A stretch of DNA of 64,000 bases, from positions 1,240,001 to 1,304,000 of the forward strand of contig NZ_JAIMBW010000001.1 in assembly GCF_019195455.1 (NCBI RefSeq). Reading direction: 5' to 3'. Of the stretch, positions 47,465-56,873 are shown one piece after another. This DNA comes from Gymnodinialimonas phycosphaerae (GTDB lineage: Bacteria; Pseudomonadota; Alphaproteobacteria; Rhodobacterales; Rhodobacteraceae). The position numbers and the translations under genes were made by a program. A model generated the notes under the pieces. The model saw only the letters and a list, made by a program, of their open reading frames with translations. It was not told the origin of the DNA and did no database searches. Numbering within the stretch: position 1 is the first letter of the stretch; every line of letters starts with the position of its first letter.

Positions 47465-48598
47465 TCATCCTTTCGGCTCGATATCGCCCTGTGCACGGTC
47501 GGCATGGAACCGCGCCTCGAACCCGGCGAAGTCATCGGCCGCGATCGCGTCGCGCATCCCCTGCATCAACTCCTGATAATAATGCAGGTTGTGCCAGGTC
47601 AGCAGCATCCCGGAAATCATCTCTTGCGCGCGGAAGACGTGGTGCAGATACGCGCGCGAATAGTTCGTGCACGCCGGGCAGCTGCAATGTTCATCCAAGG
47701 GGCGCGGATCATCAGCGTGGCGCGCGTTCTTGATGTTGACCTGTCCGCGCCGCGTCCAGGCCTGCCCGGTCCGACCCGAGCGGGACGGCAGCACGCAGTC
47801 CATCATGTCGATGCCCCGCTTCACGGCACCGACGATATCGTCGGGCTTGCCCACGCCCATCAGGTAACGGGGCTTGTCGACGGGCAGTTGATCCGGCGCG
47901 AAATCGAGGCAGGCAAACATCGCCTCCTGCCCCTCGCCCACGGCCAAGCCGCCGACGGCATAGCCATCGAACTCGATCTCGCGCAGGGCGCGGGCCGATT
48001 CCTCACGCAGGTCCTGTTCCAACCCGCCCTGCTGGATGCCAAACAGCGCATAGCCGGGACGATCACCGAACGCTTCCTTGGACCGCGCAGCCCACCGCAT
48101 ACTCAACCGCATGCTGTCTTCAAGCGCCTTTCGGTCAGCGGGCAGTGCGGGGCATTCGTCGAAACACATCACGATATCACTGCCCAATAGCTTCTGAATT
48201 TCCATCGAGCGTTCGGGGCTGAGAAGATGTTTGGACCCATCGATATGGCTGCGGAAGGTGACCCCCTCTTCGGTCAGTTTGCGCAAATCGGCGAGGCTCA
48301 TCACCTGAAACCCGCCCGAATCCGTCAGGATCGGCTTGTCCCAGTTCATGAAGGTGTGCAGCCCACCTAGGCGCGCGATCCGCTCTGCCGTGGGGCGCAG
48401 CATCAGGTGATAGGTGTTGCCAAGCAGGATATCCGCGCCGGTGGCCGCGACGCTTTCGGGCATCATCGCCTTTACCGTCGCCGCCGTGCCCACGGGCATG
48501 AAGGCAGGCGTGCGGATGTCGCCGCGCGGGGTTTGGATCACGCCGGTGCGGGCGCGGCCCGAGGTGGCGTTGAGGGTGAAGGAAAAACGCTGTGTCAT
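47465..48598 (-). CDS. tgt: Queuine tRNA-ribosyltransferase
   Basis: 377 aa from the ATG at 48598. The substrate region [10 protein letters not shown] carries the nucleophile-region aspartate, and zinc-binding C-x-C-x2-C plus histidine lies in [16 protein letters not shown]. It exchanges guanine-34 for preQ1 in GUN-anticodon tRNAs, the entry to queuosine; gluQRS in this window modifies queuosine further. Longer upstream starts at 48610 and 48748 lack family similarity. Confidence 0.95.
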   Translation of the reverse strand: MTQRFSFTLNATSGRARTGVIQTPRGDIRTPAFMPVGTAATVKAMMPESVAATGADILLGNTYHLMLRPTAERIARLGGLHTFMNWDKPILTDSGGFQVMSLADLRKLTEEGVTFRSHIDGSKHLLSPERSMEIQKLLGSDIVMCFDECPALPADRKALEDSMRLSMRWAARSKEAFGDRPGYALFGIQQGGLEQDLREESARALREIEFDGYAVGGLAVGEGQEAMFACLDFAPDQLPVDKPRYLMGVGKPDDIVGAVKRGIDMMDCVLPSRSGRTGQAWTRRGQVNIKNARHADDPRPLDEHCSCPACTNYSRAYLHHVFRAQEMISGMLLTWHNLHYYQELMQGMRDAIAADDFAGFEARFHADRAQGDIEPKG

Positions 48599-48690
48599 GA
48601 TCCGAGGCATGCACCGATGGATCGCATTTGCCAAGGGGGCCCCTGCGCCCAAGATGGGCGTCCCGATCCCCTTTGCCATGGATACACCGT

Positions 48691-49356
48691 TTGAAACCGC
48701 TTCTCTCGCTCCTCCTCGGGCTATTTGCCCTCCTCGCAGTGCCCGCAAGCGAGCTGACGGTTGCTGAGCTTACCGCGATCCACGACCAGCGGGGGGAGCC
48801 GTATCGCCCTAGCAGCTTTACCATCGACGACGTCTGGCGCCGTGCGGTCAGCCAAGACCTGCGTGGCCTCGACCCCGCGATCGCTCAAGAGGTCCTCACC
48901 GCTGCGGCCAGTCGCTTCGACGGCGCGCAAATCCACGTCTAAAATCAAGACGACACATCCCTTGTGTCCTACATCGCGGCCCTTGAGGTTGCGGGAGAGA
49001 TCGTTCTGATAACGTGGCATTCCACCTTGTTTTTTGAGCGCCCCGAATTGGTGAGCCGGCGCATCGGCCTGCTTGATGCCGTGGTGCAGGCCTTCGGGCC
49101 GCAGCGCTTCGCGCCCGGTTGGGCGGAAGCGACCGTCGGCGCTTCCATCGAGAACATTAACGCGTGGGCCGACGACGCGCCGGGGGCCCGTGCCGGGCGA
49201 TATCCCGGCTGGACCTATGAGGATCGCGGCGGCATCCAGGGGCTTGGCAATTCCGTCATTCCCGATTGGGCTGAAATCACCGTGACCTCCCTCGAATGCT
49301 CGCCACGGTATCCGCGCCAGGGGTGGGCGGTGCAGTTCTGGTGCGTCGGGTCGTGA
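48691..49356 (+). pseudogene. Secreted-protein gene split by an in-frame TAA
   Basis: A TTG at 48691 starts a signal peptide ([20 protein letters not shown]) and 83 codons, then TAA at 48940-48942. The same frame runs on, NQDDTSLVSYIAALEVAGE, for 138 codons to 49356. Together they read as one ~220-residue exported protein with two nearby cysteines at the C-terminus (LECSPRY, FWCVGS). A single nonsense change is the simplest cause. The 3' end overlaps a minus-strand gene. Confidence 0.6.
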
Positions 49357-49528
49357 CAGCGGGCTGATCAACCCGCCGCCAGCCGAACAGGGCCAGCAGC
49401 CGCACGCGGCGCTTTTTGCGGGCTGTCTGCCTGTCCGCATCAAACATTTTTGCAAATTCCTCGCGCTCTTCGACGATGCCCGTTCGGGGAGCCTCGGGGA
49501 TGTGGATCTTGCGAATAACTTCGTGCAT
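49277..49528 (-). CDS. Small basic protein divergent from lysR
   Basis: 83 aa from ATG at 49528 with AAGGA upstream. The first 55 residues (MHEVIRKIHIPEAPRTGIVE, KKRRVRLLALFGWRRV) look like a genuine small protein; the tail overlaps the 3' end of the broken gene on the other strand. It diverges from the LysR gene with a 104-bp gap, typical of a LysR-controlled target. Confidence 0.45.
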   Translation of the reverse strand: MHEVIRKIHIPEAPRTGIVEEREEFAKMFDADRQTARKKRRVRLLALFGWRRVDQPAVTTRRTRTAPPTPGADTVASIRGRSR

Positions 49529-49632
49529 GGCATATATCCTTATGTGAACAAGGGGAAGCTGCCACAGCTCGGCACCGTATCGCGACAGACAGGATCGCGG
49601 GTTGGTTTTCATTTTTGCAAAGGGCAACGCAC

Positions 49633-50445
49633 ATGTGGGATGATCTGGCACTGTTCTCGGCCGTGGCGCGCCAGGGCAGCCTGACGGCAGCGGCAGCGCA
49701 GACGGGAAGCAGTGCGGCGACGCTGTCACGCCGAATGAAGGCGTTGGAGGCCGCGATGGATCGCCCGCTGTTCCTGCATGGGCGCGACGGGTATGCGCTG
49801 ACACCCGCAGGCCGCGAGTTGTTGAGCCGAACGGAACGGATGGAGGCCGCCGCCGCCGACATAGAGGTCTGGCGCAGCCAGCGCCCGGGGAAGCGGGCGG
49901 TTCGCATTTCGGCCGGGACATGGACGTCAAAGCTGTTGGCGCGTGGGTTTCAAGACATTTGGCAGCCAACCTTTGATTGGGTGCCCGAGTTCCTGTCAGG
50001 GGAGTTGTTCCAGGACATCGCGCGGCGGCAGATCGACATCGGCATCCGCAATCGCCGCCCGGATCAGCCCTGGCTGGCGGGGCGGCGCACCGGCACGGTA
50101 GAATTCGCCGTCTACGGGCTGGATGCCAGCGTCACAGGTTGGATCGGGGCCAGTGGTGACCGTTCGGGCACGCCCACCGCGCGCTGGCTGGAGGCCAATC
50201 ACGCCGACCAGATCGCCACCCGCGCCAATGACGCCGTCCTTGCCGTGGCCATGGCCAAGGCGGGCATCGGACGCGTGATCCTGCCGACCTTCATGGCGCC
50301 GATGATCGCGCCGCTGATGCAATTGGACGACCCGATCCATGAGTTGACCCATGAACAATGGCTGGTCTGCCACCACGAGGGGCGCCATGATCCGCCGGTG
50401 CGCCATGCGCTGACAGCCTTGGCGCAGTTCCTTTCGGCGCGTTAA
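49633..50445 (+). CDS. LysR-family transcriptional regulator
   Basis: 270 aa from the ATG at 49633. The winged helix-turn-helix (DDLALFSAVARQGSLTAAAA, ~3-60) is clear; the effector-binding domain (~90-265) is shorter than usual. The activator or repressor target may be the divergent small gene. The stop overlaps the convergent methyltransferase stop by 4 bp. Confidence 0.88.
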   Translation: MWDDLALFSAVARQGSLTAAAAQTGSSAATLSRRMKALEAAMDRPLFLHGRDGYALTPAGRELLSRTERMEAAAADIEVWRSQRPGKRAVRISAGTWTSKLLARGFQDIWQPTFDWVPEFLSGELFQDIARRQIDIGIRNRRPDQPWLAGRRTGTVEFAVYGLDASVTGWIGASGDRSGTPTARWLEANHADQIATRANDAVLAVAMAKAGIGRVILPTFMAPMIAPLMQLDDPIHELTHEQWLVCHHEGRHDPPVRHALTALAQFLSAR

Positions 50446-51254
50446 GCCACAGCGGTGAAGAAATGCACCCGCGCAGGCACTTTCACGGCGCCCGCCTTGG
50501 TCTGCATTTGCCGGAAGCGCGAGGCGATGGCGTCTGCGATGGCCTCCAGTTCCTCGGCATCAGGGCCTTCGCCCGCGATGCGGCTGGCCGCGACGCCAAG
50601 CTCCATCTGGGTGGCCGCGATCTCTTCCGCTGTGCCGTTGGGGGTGAGGGTCAGGGGCAAGGTTTCGACCTCTGCCTGCCAGCCCGCCGCATCAAGGGCC
50701 GTCAGGGCGACTTCGGGCAGCGCAAAGCGGAATGGCCCCGGTGCGTTGGGATCAGCGCGTGGGTCTGCGGGACCCAGCACCTCGGTCACCGCTTGGCCGC
50801 TGATGCTGAGCCACGGGTTGGAGGCAGGTGGTGCCCAGGCGACGAAGGTGAACTGCCCGCCCGGCGCCATGGCCTGGCGGATGTTGGCGAAGGCCGCGGC
50901 GGTATCAGTGAAGAACATCGTGCCGAATAGCGATATCGCCTGACCGAAGTCCGTCTCGTCCCAATCGGCTGCCTCGGCATCCACGATCATGGCTTGGGCG
51001 TTTTGCGGCAACCGCTCGGCCGCGCGGGCCACGAAAGGCGGCGAGATATCGACGCCCAGAACCGCACCGCCCTGCCCCACGGCCTCGGCCGCGCGCAGAG
51101 TGCTGAGTCCACTTCCGATGCCGATGTCGAGCACCCGCGCCCCCGGTGCCAGCGCCGCGCGCTCCAGCAAAGCGTCCAGGACAGGACCATGGGCGGCCTC
51201 CATCCGGGTCTCGGCGCGCAGCCATGGCGCGGCCATTTCGTCCCAGTTCTTCAT
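50442..51254 (-). CDS. Class I SAM-dependent methyltransferase
   Basis: 270 aa from the ATG at 51254. SAM motif VLDIGIGSGLSTLRAAEAV (~42-60), acidic loop GVDISPPFVARA, and IRQAMAPGGQFTFVAW. A UbiE-like or SmtA-like enzyme with unknown substrate. Confidence 0.82.
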   Translation of the reverse strand: MKNWDEMAAPWLRAETRMEAAHGPVLDALLERAALAPGARVLDIGIGSGLSTLRAAEAVGQGGAVLGVDISPPFVARAAERLPQNAQAMIVDAEAADWDETDFGQAISLFGTMFFTDTAAAFANIRQAMAPGGQFTFVAWAPPASNPWLSISGQAVTEVLGPADPRADPNAPGPFRFALPEVALTALDAAGWQAEVETLPLTLTPNGTAEEIAATQMELGVAASRIAGEGPDAEELEAIADAIASRFRQMQTKAGAVKVPARVHFFTAVA

Positions 51255-51408
51255 GATACCACTCTTGCTATGGCGTGAAGGCTGACAGGTTCGCTCCCGT
51301 TCCACAAGTGCGCGACATCACAGACGCGCAGCCCACCTTTACGCCCCGCCCGGCAATCCTTATATCTTCTGTCAGGTACCACGGCAGGCCCAAGGCAGGA
51401 CACGACCC

Positions 51409-51771
51409 ATGACCGAGCAGACACCCCAGATGGAAGGCGCGCCGTTGATCGCGCCCTCAAGCACCGAGCACCCGCTTTACGACAATGTGGTGGAGGCCTG
51501 CCGTTCGGTGTTCGACCCGGAAATCCCGGTGAACATCTACGATCTTGGCCTGATCTACACGATCGACATCGGGGCCGAAAATGAGGTTTCGATCATCATG
51601 ACGCTGACCGCGCCGGGCTGTCCCGTGGCCGGTGAGATGCCCGGCTGGGTCGCCGACGCGGTCGAGCCGCTGGACGGCGTGAAGCAGGTGGATGTGCAAC
51701 TGACTTGGGAGCCGCCCTGGGGCATGGACATGATGTCCGACGAGGCGCGGCTTGAACTGGGCTTCATGTAA
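51409..51771 (+). CDS. DUF59/MIP18-family iron-sulfur assembly protein (SufT type)
   Basis: 120 aa. DPEIPVNIYDLGLIYTI (~37-53) and TAPGCPVAGEMPGWV (with the conserved cysteine, ~66) are diagnostic of the family used in SUF Fe-S maturation. The extension before residue 25 is family-typical. Close to an IscA-type gene, but no sufBCDS genes appear. Confidence 0.88.
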   Translation: MTEQTPQMEGAPLIAPSSTEHPLYDNVVEACRSVFDPEIPVNIYDLGLIYTIDIGAENEVSIIMTLTAPGCPVAGEMPGWVADAVEPLDGVKQVDVQLTWEPPWGMDMMSDEARLELGFM

Positions 51772-51968
51772 GCGCCGCTTGCCGCAAATGCCCGCCCAGT
51801 AAAGGCAGGCAATCCTTAGGTCGATTTGATCAGCGCCGCGCTTGTCCAAAGCCGATCCGCCTGCCATCGTTTTTCCAAGGGGAATTTAGGAAGGGGACGG
51901 CGTGCCTTGCGCCGTCAACGGGGCTGCGCCGCGCGCAGGCCCCCTTGGAAGCAGGACCAACACAACCG

Positions 51969-52646
51969 ATGGCAGCCTATACCTTTGCCGCATTGTTTCT
52001 GGCCCATGTGATCGCGGATTACGTGTTGCAGACCACCTGGATGGTCGTGAACAAGAAGCGCCCAATCGCCATGGCCGCCCATATCGGATTGGTGCTTGGG
52101 ACGATGTGCGCCACGACGCTGACCCTGAACCCGTGGTTCCTGGCCTTGGCGTTGCTGCATCTGTGGATCGATATCATCAAGACCTACGCCATGCCCGAAG
52201 GCCTCAGCGCTTATGTGGCCGATCAGGTGCTTCATATCGCCTCGATCACCGGCATTGCGCTTCTGGCGCCACAGATCTGGCCGATGAGCCCGCTGGCCGA
52301 GGTCGAGGCCCTGCCGCTTTACTACATGATCGTCGGCGGCGTGCTTTTTGCCGCGCGCGGCGGGCAATATGCGGTGGCGATGTTGATGGGCGCGCGCGGC
52401 CCCGGCTCGAGCCACGGGGTGGTTCTGGGATGGGCGGAGCGCGCGGCACTTTGTGTGGTGTTGATCGGCGGCTGGCCCATCTGGGTGGCGGCAGTGATTG
52501 CGCTGAAGGGAATCTACATGGGGCTAAGCTTCGTGGGCCGCGACGAGGGTGCGCGCAGACGGTTGTTCTTGGGCTCGGGCATCAGCCTTGCCTGGGGCCT
52601 GGCGGTGGCCGTGCCTCTGGCGCTGGTCATGCCAATGATGCATTGA
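51969..52646 (+). CDS. DUF3307 membrane protein
   Basis: 225 aa from the ATG at 51969. It begins with the DUF3307 pattern LFLAHVIADYVLQTTWMV and has six or so hydrophobic segments; AHIGLVLGTM and HLWIDIIKTYA are typical. Function unknown; probably inner membrane. Confidence 0.82.
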   Translation: MAAYTFAALFLAHVIADYVLQTTWMVVNKKRPIAMAAHIGLVLGTMCATTLTLNPWFLALALLHLWIDIIKTYAMPEGLSAYVADQVLHIASITGIALLAPQIWPMSPLAEVEALPLYYMIVGGVLFAARGGQYAVAMLMGARGPGSSHGVVLGWAERAALCVVLIGGWPIWVAAVIALKGIYMGLSFVGRDEGARRRLFLGSGISLAWGLAVAVPLALVMPMMH

Positions 52647-52680
52647 CGCCCCGGTGATTTGAGTGCCGTGGTTTGGGGGC

Positions 52681-52725
52681 CAGTATCTTGAGCTACAGTA
52701 TCTTGAACGCCGGTATCTTGAGAAA
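52681..52725. repeat. Three 15-bp tandem repeats before the IscA gene
   Basis: CAGTATCTTGAGCTA, CAGTATCTTGAACGC and CGGTATCTTGAGAAA share the core GTATCTTGA and follow each other exactly, 54 bp upstream of the IscA-type gene. They could be a tandem regulator-binding array. Confidence 0.75.
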
Positions 52726-52778
52726 AAGGCCCACTCGGCTTACATTACTTTCAAGCAGTCACAGGAAAGCGAAGCGCC

Positions 52779-53159
52779 ATGTTCGGGATCCCCGGAAAAC
52801 AAGCCGTCACCATGACGGACAAAGCCGCCAAACAGATCGCCAAACTGATGGCACAGGGCGGCACACAAGGTCTGCGCATCGGCATCAAGAAAGGCGGCTG
52901 CGCGGGCATGGAATACACCATGGAATATGTGTCCGAGATCGACCCGCATGACGAAGTGGTGGAGCAGGACGGCGCGCGCGTGATGATCGCGCCGATGGCA
53001 CAGATGTTCCTGTTCGGCACCGAAATCGACTATGAGGTGTCGCTGCTGGAATCCTCGTTCCAGTTCCGCAATCCCAACGTCACCGACGCCTGCGGCTGCG
53101 GCGAGTCGATCAAGTTCAAGGACGCCGATGAACTGACCGCCGAGCAGAACGCGGAGTGA
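52779..53159 (+). CDS. IscA/SufA-type iron-sulfur carrier
   Basis: 126 aa. It has the three conserved cysteines: GGCAGM (~47) and the CGCGES motif (~107-109). A-type carriers deliver Fe-S clusters to target proteins. It overlaps tfoX (GTG start) by 4 bp. Confidence 0.9.
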   Translation: MFGIPGKQAVTMTDKAAKQIAKLMAQGGTQGLRIGIKKGGCAGMEYTMEYVSEIDPHDEVVEQDGARVMIAPMAQMFLFGTEIDYEVSLLESSFQFRNPNVTDACGCGESIKFKDADELTAEQNAE

Positions 53160-53485
53160 GCGTTTCCGACGAGGAGATCGCCCACGCGCTGGAGCTTTTT
53201 GACGGTCTTGGCGGCCTGACGACCCGCAAGATGATGGGCGGCCTTTGCATCTATCACGATGGCACGATTTTCGCGCTCTTGATGTCGGACGGACAATTGT
53301 TCCTGAAAGGCCGGGGTGCGTTCTGTGACGTGCTCGACGCGGAAGGCTGCACCCGCTGGACCTACGAGCGGGAGGGAGCGAAGCGCAAGCCCACCGCGAT
53401 GCCCTACTGGACGATGCCCGAGGCGGCCATGGACGACCCGGACGAGGCCGTGGCTTGGGCCCGGCGCGCGTTGGAACATTTGTGA
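53156..53485 (+). CDS. TfoX/Sxy N-terminal-domain protein
   Basis: 109 aa from GTG at 53156. It has the TfoX_N pattern GGLTTRKMMGGLCIYHDGTIFALLM. In gamma-proteobacteria TfoX controls competence; this stand-alone domain has no known role. Coupled by overlap to the IscA gene. Confidence 0.85.
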   Translation: MSVSDEEIAHALELFDGLGGLTTRKMMGGLCIYHDGTIFALLMSDGQLFLKGRGAFCDVLDAEGCTRWTYEREGAKRKPTAMPYWTMPEAAMDDPDEAVAWARRALEHL

Positions 53486-53602
53486 CGGGTTGAATGTGGG
53501 GCCAGTCCTTGATTGCGTCCGTCGTTGGGGGCCAGCCCCCAAACTCCCGGCATATTTAGAGAAAAAAGATAATTGCACGTGGTTGCCTGGGATCGGGGCT
53601 GA

Positions 53603-54508
53603 TTAGCTCGCGCCTTGCAGATGCGTGTAGGTCTCGGCGTAGCGTTTTGAGAGGTGCTCACCAGCGCTGAGGGGCGGCGCGCCTGCAGGCGCGACATTCG
53701 TGTCATAGGCCGGATTGAAGAACAACGGGATCGAGATCCGCTCGACCGTGCCGCCAATCACCCGGTGCGGCGTGGCGCGCACCTGGCCCGCTGTCCACAT
53801 TTCCAGCATCTCGCCGAAGTTGATGATGAAGGTGCCGGGATCGGCCTGCACCGGCACCCATGTGCCGTCGCGCAACTGCACCTCCAGGCCCGGCTGACCG
53901 TCGGTCGCCAGAAGCGTCAGACAGCCGTAATCGGTGTGGGCGGCGATGCCGAAATCCTTGGCACCGGCCCAGGACGGGCGCTCCGGGTAGAAATTGCCGC
54001 GCAGAAGCGCCATGGGTTTGGCGAATTTGTCGGCGAAAAACGTCGGATCGGCACCGATGGCAGCCGAAATGCCTTGCAGCAGCTTTAGTGAGACCGCGCG
54101 GGCTTGGGTGAAATAACCCTCGATGCAGTGCTGAAAGCCCTCGGGCGCGGCGGGCCATTGGTTGGGCGCATAAACGGGCAAGCGCGCGAAGGGGTCGTCC
54201 TTGGGCAGCTCGACGCCGCAATCGAAGACCTCCTTGTAGTCGGGGTTGGCTGCCGGATCGACCTGCTCGGACCCTGCCCCACCCCAGCCCCGGTTGGACC
54301 CGGTGACATTCATGTTCACCGCTTCCTTGTTGGCGACGTCCCCTTTGAAGAAGGCGCGGTAGGCGGCGATGGTCTCGGACACGGCTGAAGCCGTCAGCGC
54401 GGTGTTGTGGAGGGTCAGGAACCCCACCTCTTCCGCGCCGTATTTCGTGGCGGCAAGCGCCTCGGGCGTACGGGCCGCAAGGGCTTGGGCATCAATATGC
54501 GGGATCAT
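53603..54508 (-). CDS. Isopenicillin-N-synthase-like 2-oxoglutarate/Fe(II) oxygenase
   Basis: 301 aa from ATG at 54508 (AGGAGG upstream). The double-stranded beta helix has the iron ligands HTDYG and the downstream His in TPHRVIGG, with the 2-oxoglutarate arginine in VERISIPLF. The substrate is unknown. Upstream in-frame codons to 54733 lack family similarity. Confidence 0.9.
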   Translation of the reverse strand: MIPHIDAQALAARTPEALAATKYGAEEVGFLTLHNTALTASAVSETIAAYRAFFKGDVANKEAVNMNVTGSNRGWGGAGSEQVDPAANPDYKEVFDCGVELPKDDPFARLPVYAPNQWPAAPEGFQHCIEGYFTQARAVSLKLLQGISAAIGADPTFFADKFAKPMALLRGNFYPERPSWAGAKDFGIAAHTDYGCLTLLATDGQPGLEVQLRDGTWVPVQADPGTFIINFGEMLEMWTAGQVRATPHRVIGGTVERISIPLFFNPAYDTNVAPAGAPPLSAGEHLSKRYAETYTHLQGAS

Positions 54509-54582
54509 CGGTGACCTCCTGTCGGGTTGACCGTCTGCGCCGGGCCTGCCACGACAGGTCCAAACAACACTTGGAGGCGGCG

Positions 54583-55329
54583 ATGGCACGGAAAATAGCG
54601 GCAGGCAATTGGAAGATGAACGGGGTGGAAGCCGATCTGGTTCAGGTCGACGCCTTGGCAGAGGCCGTGGCGGCCGCGTCCTGCGATGTATTGCTGTGCC
54701 CGCCCGCCACGTTGATCGCGCCGATGGCGGCACGCGCGGGGCTGATGGACCTTTATGTCGGCGGGCAGAGCTGCCACGCGGCGGCCTCGGGTGCCCATAC
54801 GGGCGATATCTCGGCGGGCATGCTGGCGGATGCGGGCGCGACCCATGTGATCGTCGGCCATTCCGAGCGGCGCGCGGACCATGGTGAGACCAACGAGGAT
54901 GTCGCCGCCCAAGTCACCGCCGCCATCGACGCGGGCCTGATCGCGATCATCTGCGTCGGAGAAACTGAGGCCGAGCGTGACGCCGAGGTGACGCTGAACG
55001 TCGTCGCCAGCCAATTGGCGGGGTCCATCCCCACGGGCGCCCTGCCCGCGCATATCGTCGTGGCCTACGAACCGGTCTGGGCCATCGGCACGGGCCGAAC
55101 GCCCACGCTGGAACAGATTGCAGAGGTCCATGATCATATCCGGTCTGAACTGGCGGCCCGGCGCGGCGGCGCGGCCAATGACATTCCGCTGCTCTACGGC
55201 GGCTCCGTCAAGCCAGGCAACGCGGTCGAGATCTTTGCGGTGTCCAATGTCGATGGGGCGCTGGTCGGCGGCGCGTCCCTGAAGGCCTCGGACTTCGGTG
55301 GCATCATCGCGGCATTGTCCGCCGCCTGA
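54583..55329 (+). CDS. tpiA: Triose-phosphate isomerase
   Basis: 248 aa from ATG at 54583. GNWKMNG, VGHSERR and VAYEPVWAIGTG carry the active-site Asn-Lys, His and Glu. Central glycolytic and gluconeogenic enzyme. It diverges from the oxygenase gene with a 74-bp gap. Confidence 0.96.
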   Translation: MARKIAAGNWKMNGVEADLVQVDALAEAVAAASCDVLLCPPATLIAPMAARAGLMDLYVGGQSCHAAASGAHTGDISAGMLADAGATHVIVGHSERRADHGETNEDVAAQVTAAIDAGLIAIICVGETEAERDAEVTLNVVASQLAGSIPTGALPAHIVVAYEPVWAIGTGRTPTLEQIAEVHDHIRSELAARRGGAANDIPLLYGGSVKPGNAVEIFAVSNVDGALVGGASLKASDFGGIIAALSAA

Positions 55330-55342
55330 TCTGCGAAGCCCT

Positions 55343-55376
55343 GGCCGCCCCCGCGTGTTGGAGGGCGGCCCTTTCA
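55343..55376 (+). terminator. tpiA terminator
   Basis: GGCCGCCC (55343-55350) pairs with GGGCGGCC (55363-55370), followed by CTTTC, between convergent genes. Confidence 0.75.
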
Positions 55377-55395
55377 TGACTTCACCTCATGGCCC

Positions 55396-56682
55396 TCAAG
55401 GGGCAGGAACGAAGCGTTCCGTCGCGATGCGGATGATACCCTGGTAGTTGTCAGAATACTGACGCACCGCCAAAAGATACCGCCCCGCCTGCACCCGCGC
55501 GGTGATCTGGCTGTTGAGCGTGCCGCCGCTATCGTCGTTGAAGGCAATCTCTTGGCCCAGATCGTTGAACAGGATGATCAGTGGATCACTGTCGGTGACT
55601 TCCACGGCGTCAATGACGATGGCGCCGTGCTGATCGACCTCGAAGACATACCAAGTCGCCCGCTGGCCCGAGATCTGCGCATCCCGCACAGAGCGACCCG
55701 GCAGAAGACCCAGGTCGATGATCGGGTAGGAGCCGTCCATCGGCGGGGCCGCATCGCCGCGATCATAAAGCTCCGCCAGCGCGGCGGCAGCGTCATAGCC
55801 CGTTACGGACACGGTCACCGGAAGGTTCGGATTGCCGAGGGCCCGCATGCCGATGCAGTAGTCCCCCGCCGGCAGGGGCGCGGTAAAATTGATCCGACTG
55901 TTGAGCGACTGGTAGTCGTCGTTCTCGGCCATCAGCGCGCCTGTGCCATCGAAGAAGTAGATGTAGGGGTCGGCTTGTGGATTCTCTGCCGTGATTGATA
56001 TCGCTTGCGGGCTGGCCAGCGTGAAGCGGTAGTAGGGCACACCGCTGATCGTGTTGGCAACGCTGACACCGCCGCCCTCTGCCAGTTGCGCATCAAGTGG
56101 ACCATTGCCAAGGGGCGTGGCTTCGGTCTCGGGGGTGCAGGCATCGATGCCCACGAAATACGAGTCGTCGTCGCCGAAAAAGCCCCCGGCGAGGCCTGCG
56201 GTGATCGTCTCATGCTCCAGCCGGCCCACACGCATGTCGGTGACAAGATCGCCACCCGCATAGCCGCGCGCCAGAAGGCAATAATTGCCCGGCTGCAACT
56301 GCGTCTCGGCGCGCGAAGCCCAACCGCCCCCGCTGTCATCGTCGGTCAGCACAAGAGTGCCGCCGTCGTCGTACAGCTCGATCACGCTGTCACCGCCGCC
56401 CGCAGGTTGCGCCTCGACGCGCACGTCCATGGCGCTTGAAAGGCTGAAGATACCAACCGTATTTCCTTCCAGCGCAATCGGTAGGCCGGTGAGGGTCAGG
56501 GGATCGGTCGCGGTGGCGATATCAGACGCCTCGGGCGTGCCGCCCATCCACTGGCCCGCCTCGCCAACACCGCCACAGATCATATCCGGGGTGGGTTGCA
56601 ACAGACTGGTCTGCGCCTGTCCCATGCCAGCCGTCAAACCGACAATCGCGGTCGTCGCGAGGGCAGAAAGCGTGAATTTCAT
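55396..56682 (-). CDS. Secreted protein with PPC-type repeats
   Basis: 428 aa from ATG at 56682 with a signal peptide (ending GMGQA-QT). It holds about three PPC (pre-peptidase C-terminal)-like beta domains: YDDGGTLVLTDDDSGG, FFDGTGALMAENDDYQS and FNDLGQEIAFNDDSGG, each followed by a LQPGNYCL/LPAGDYC/VQAGRYLL strand. Such domains are usually attached to proteases; here there is no catalytic part. It diverges from dctB. Confidence 0.75.
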   Translation of the reverse strand: MKFTLSALATTAIVGLTAGMGQAQTSLLQPTPDMICGGVGEAGQWMGGTPEASDIATATDPLTLTGLPIALEGNTVGIFSLSSAMDVRVEAQPAGGGDSVIELYDDGGTLVLTDDDSGGGWASRAETQLQPGNYCLLARGYAGGDLVTDMRVGRLEHETITAGLAGGFFGDDDSYFVGIDACTPETEATPLGNGPLDAQLAEGGGVSVANTISGVPYYRFTLASPQAISITAENPQADPYIYFFDGTGALMAENDDYQSLNSRINFTAPLPAGDYCIGMRALGNPNLPVTVSVTGYDAAAALAELYDRGDAAPPMDGSYPIIDLGLLPGRSVRDAQISGQRATWYVFEVDQHGAIVIDAVEVTDSDPLIILFNDLGQEIAFNDDSGGTLNSQITARVQAGRYLLAVRQYSDNYQGIIRIATERFVPAP

Positions 56683-56873
56683 CAAGATATCCTCCAATCG
56701 TGCCGGCGCGTCCTGTCACGCTGCGGCTCCGTGATAAGAATATGCACAGACCGCCGGTGATTTCCAATGGAACGGGTGGAAATCAGCGCGGGGAAAATTT
56801 CGCGATTGCGGACGCGGTTAGTGCGATCGCGCCCCTCTGGCCAGTTTGTCAGCGGCCTGCCATAGATATAGAC

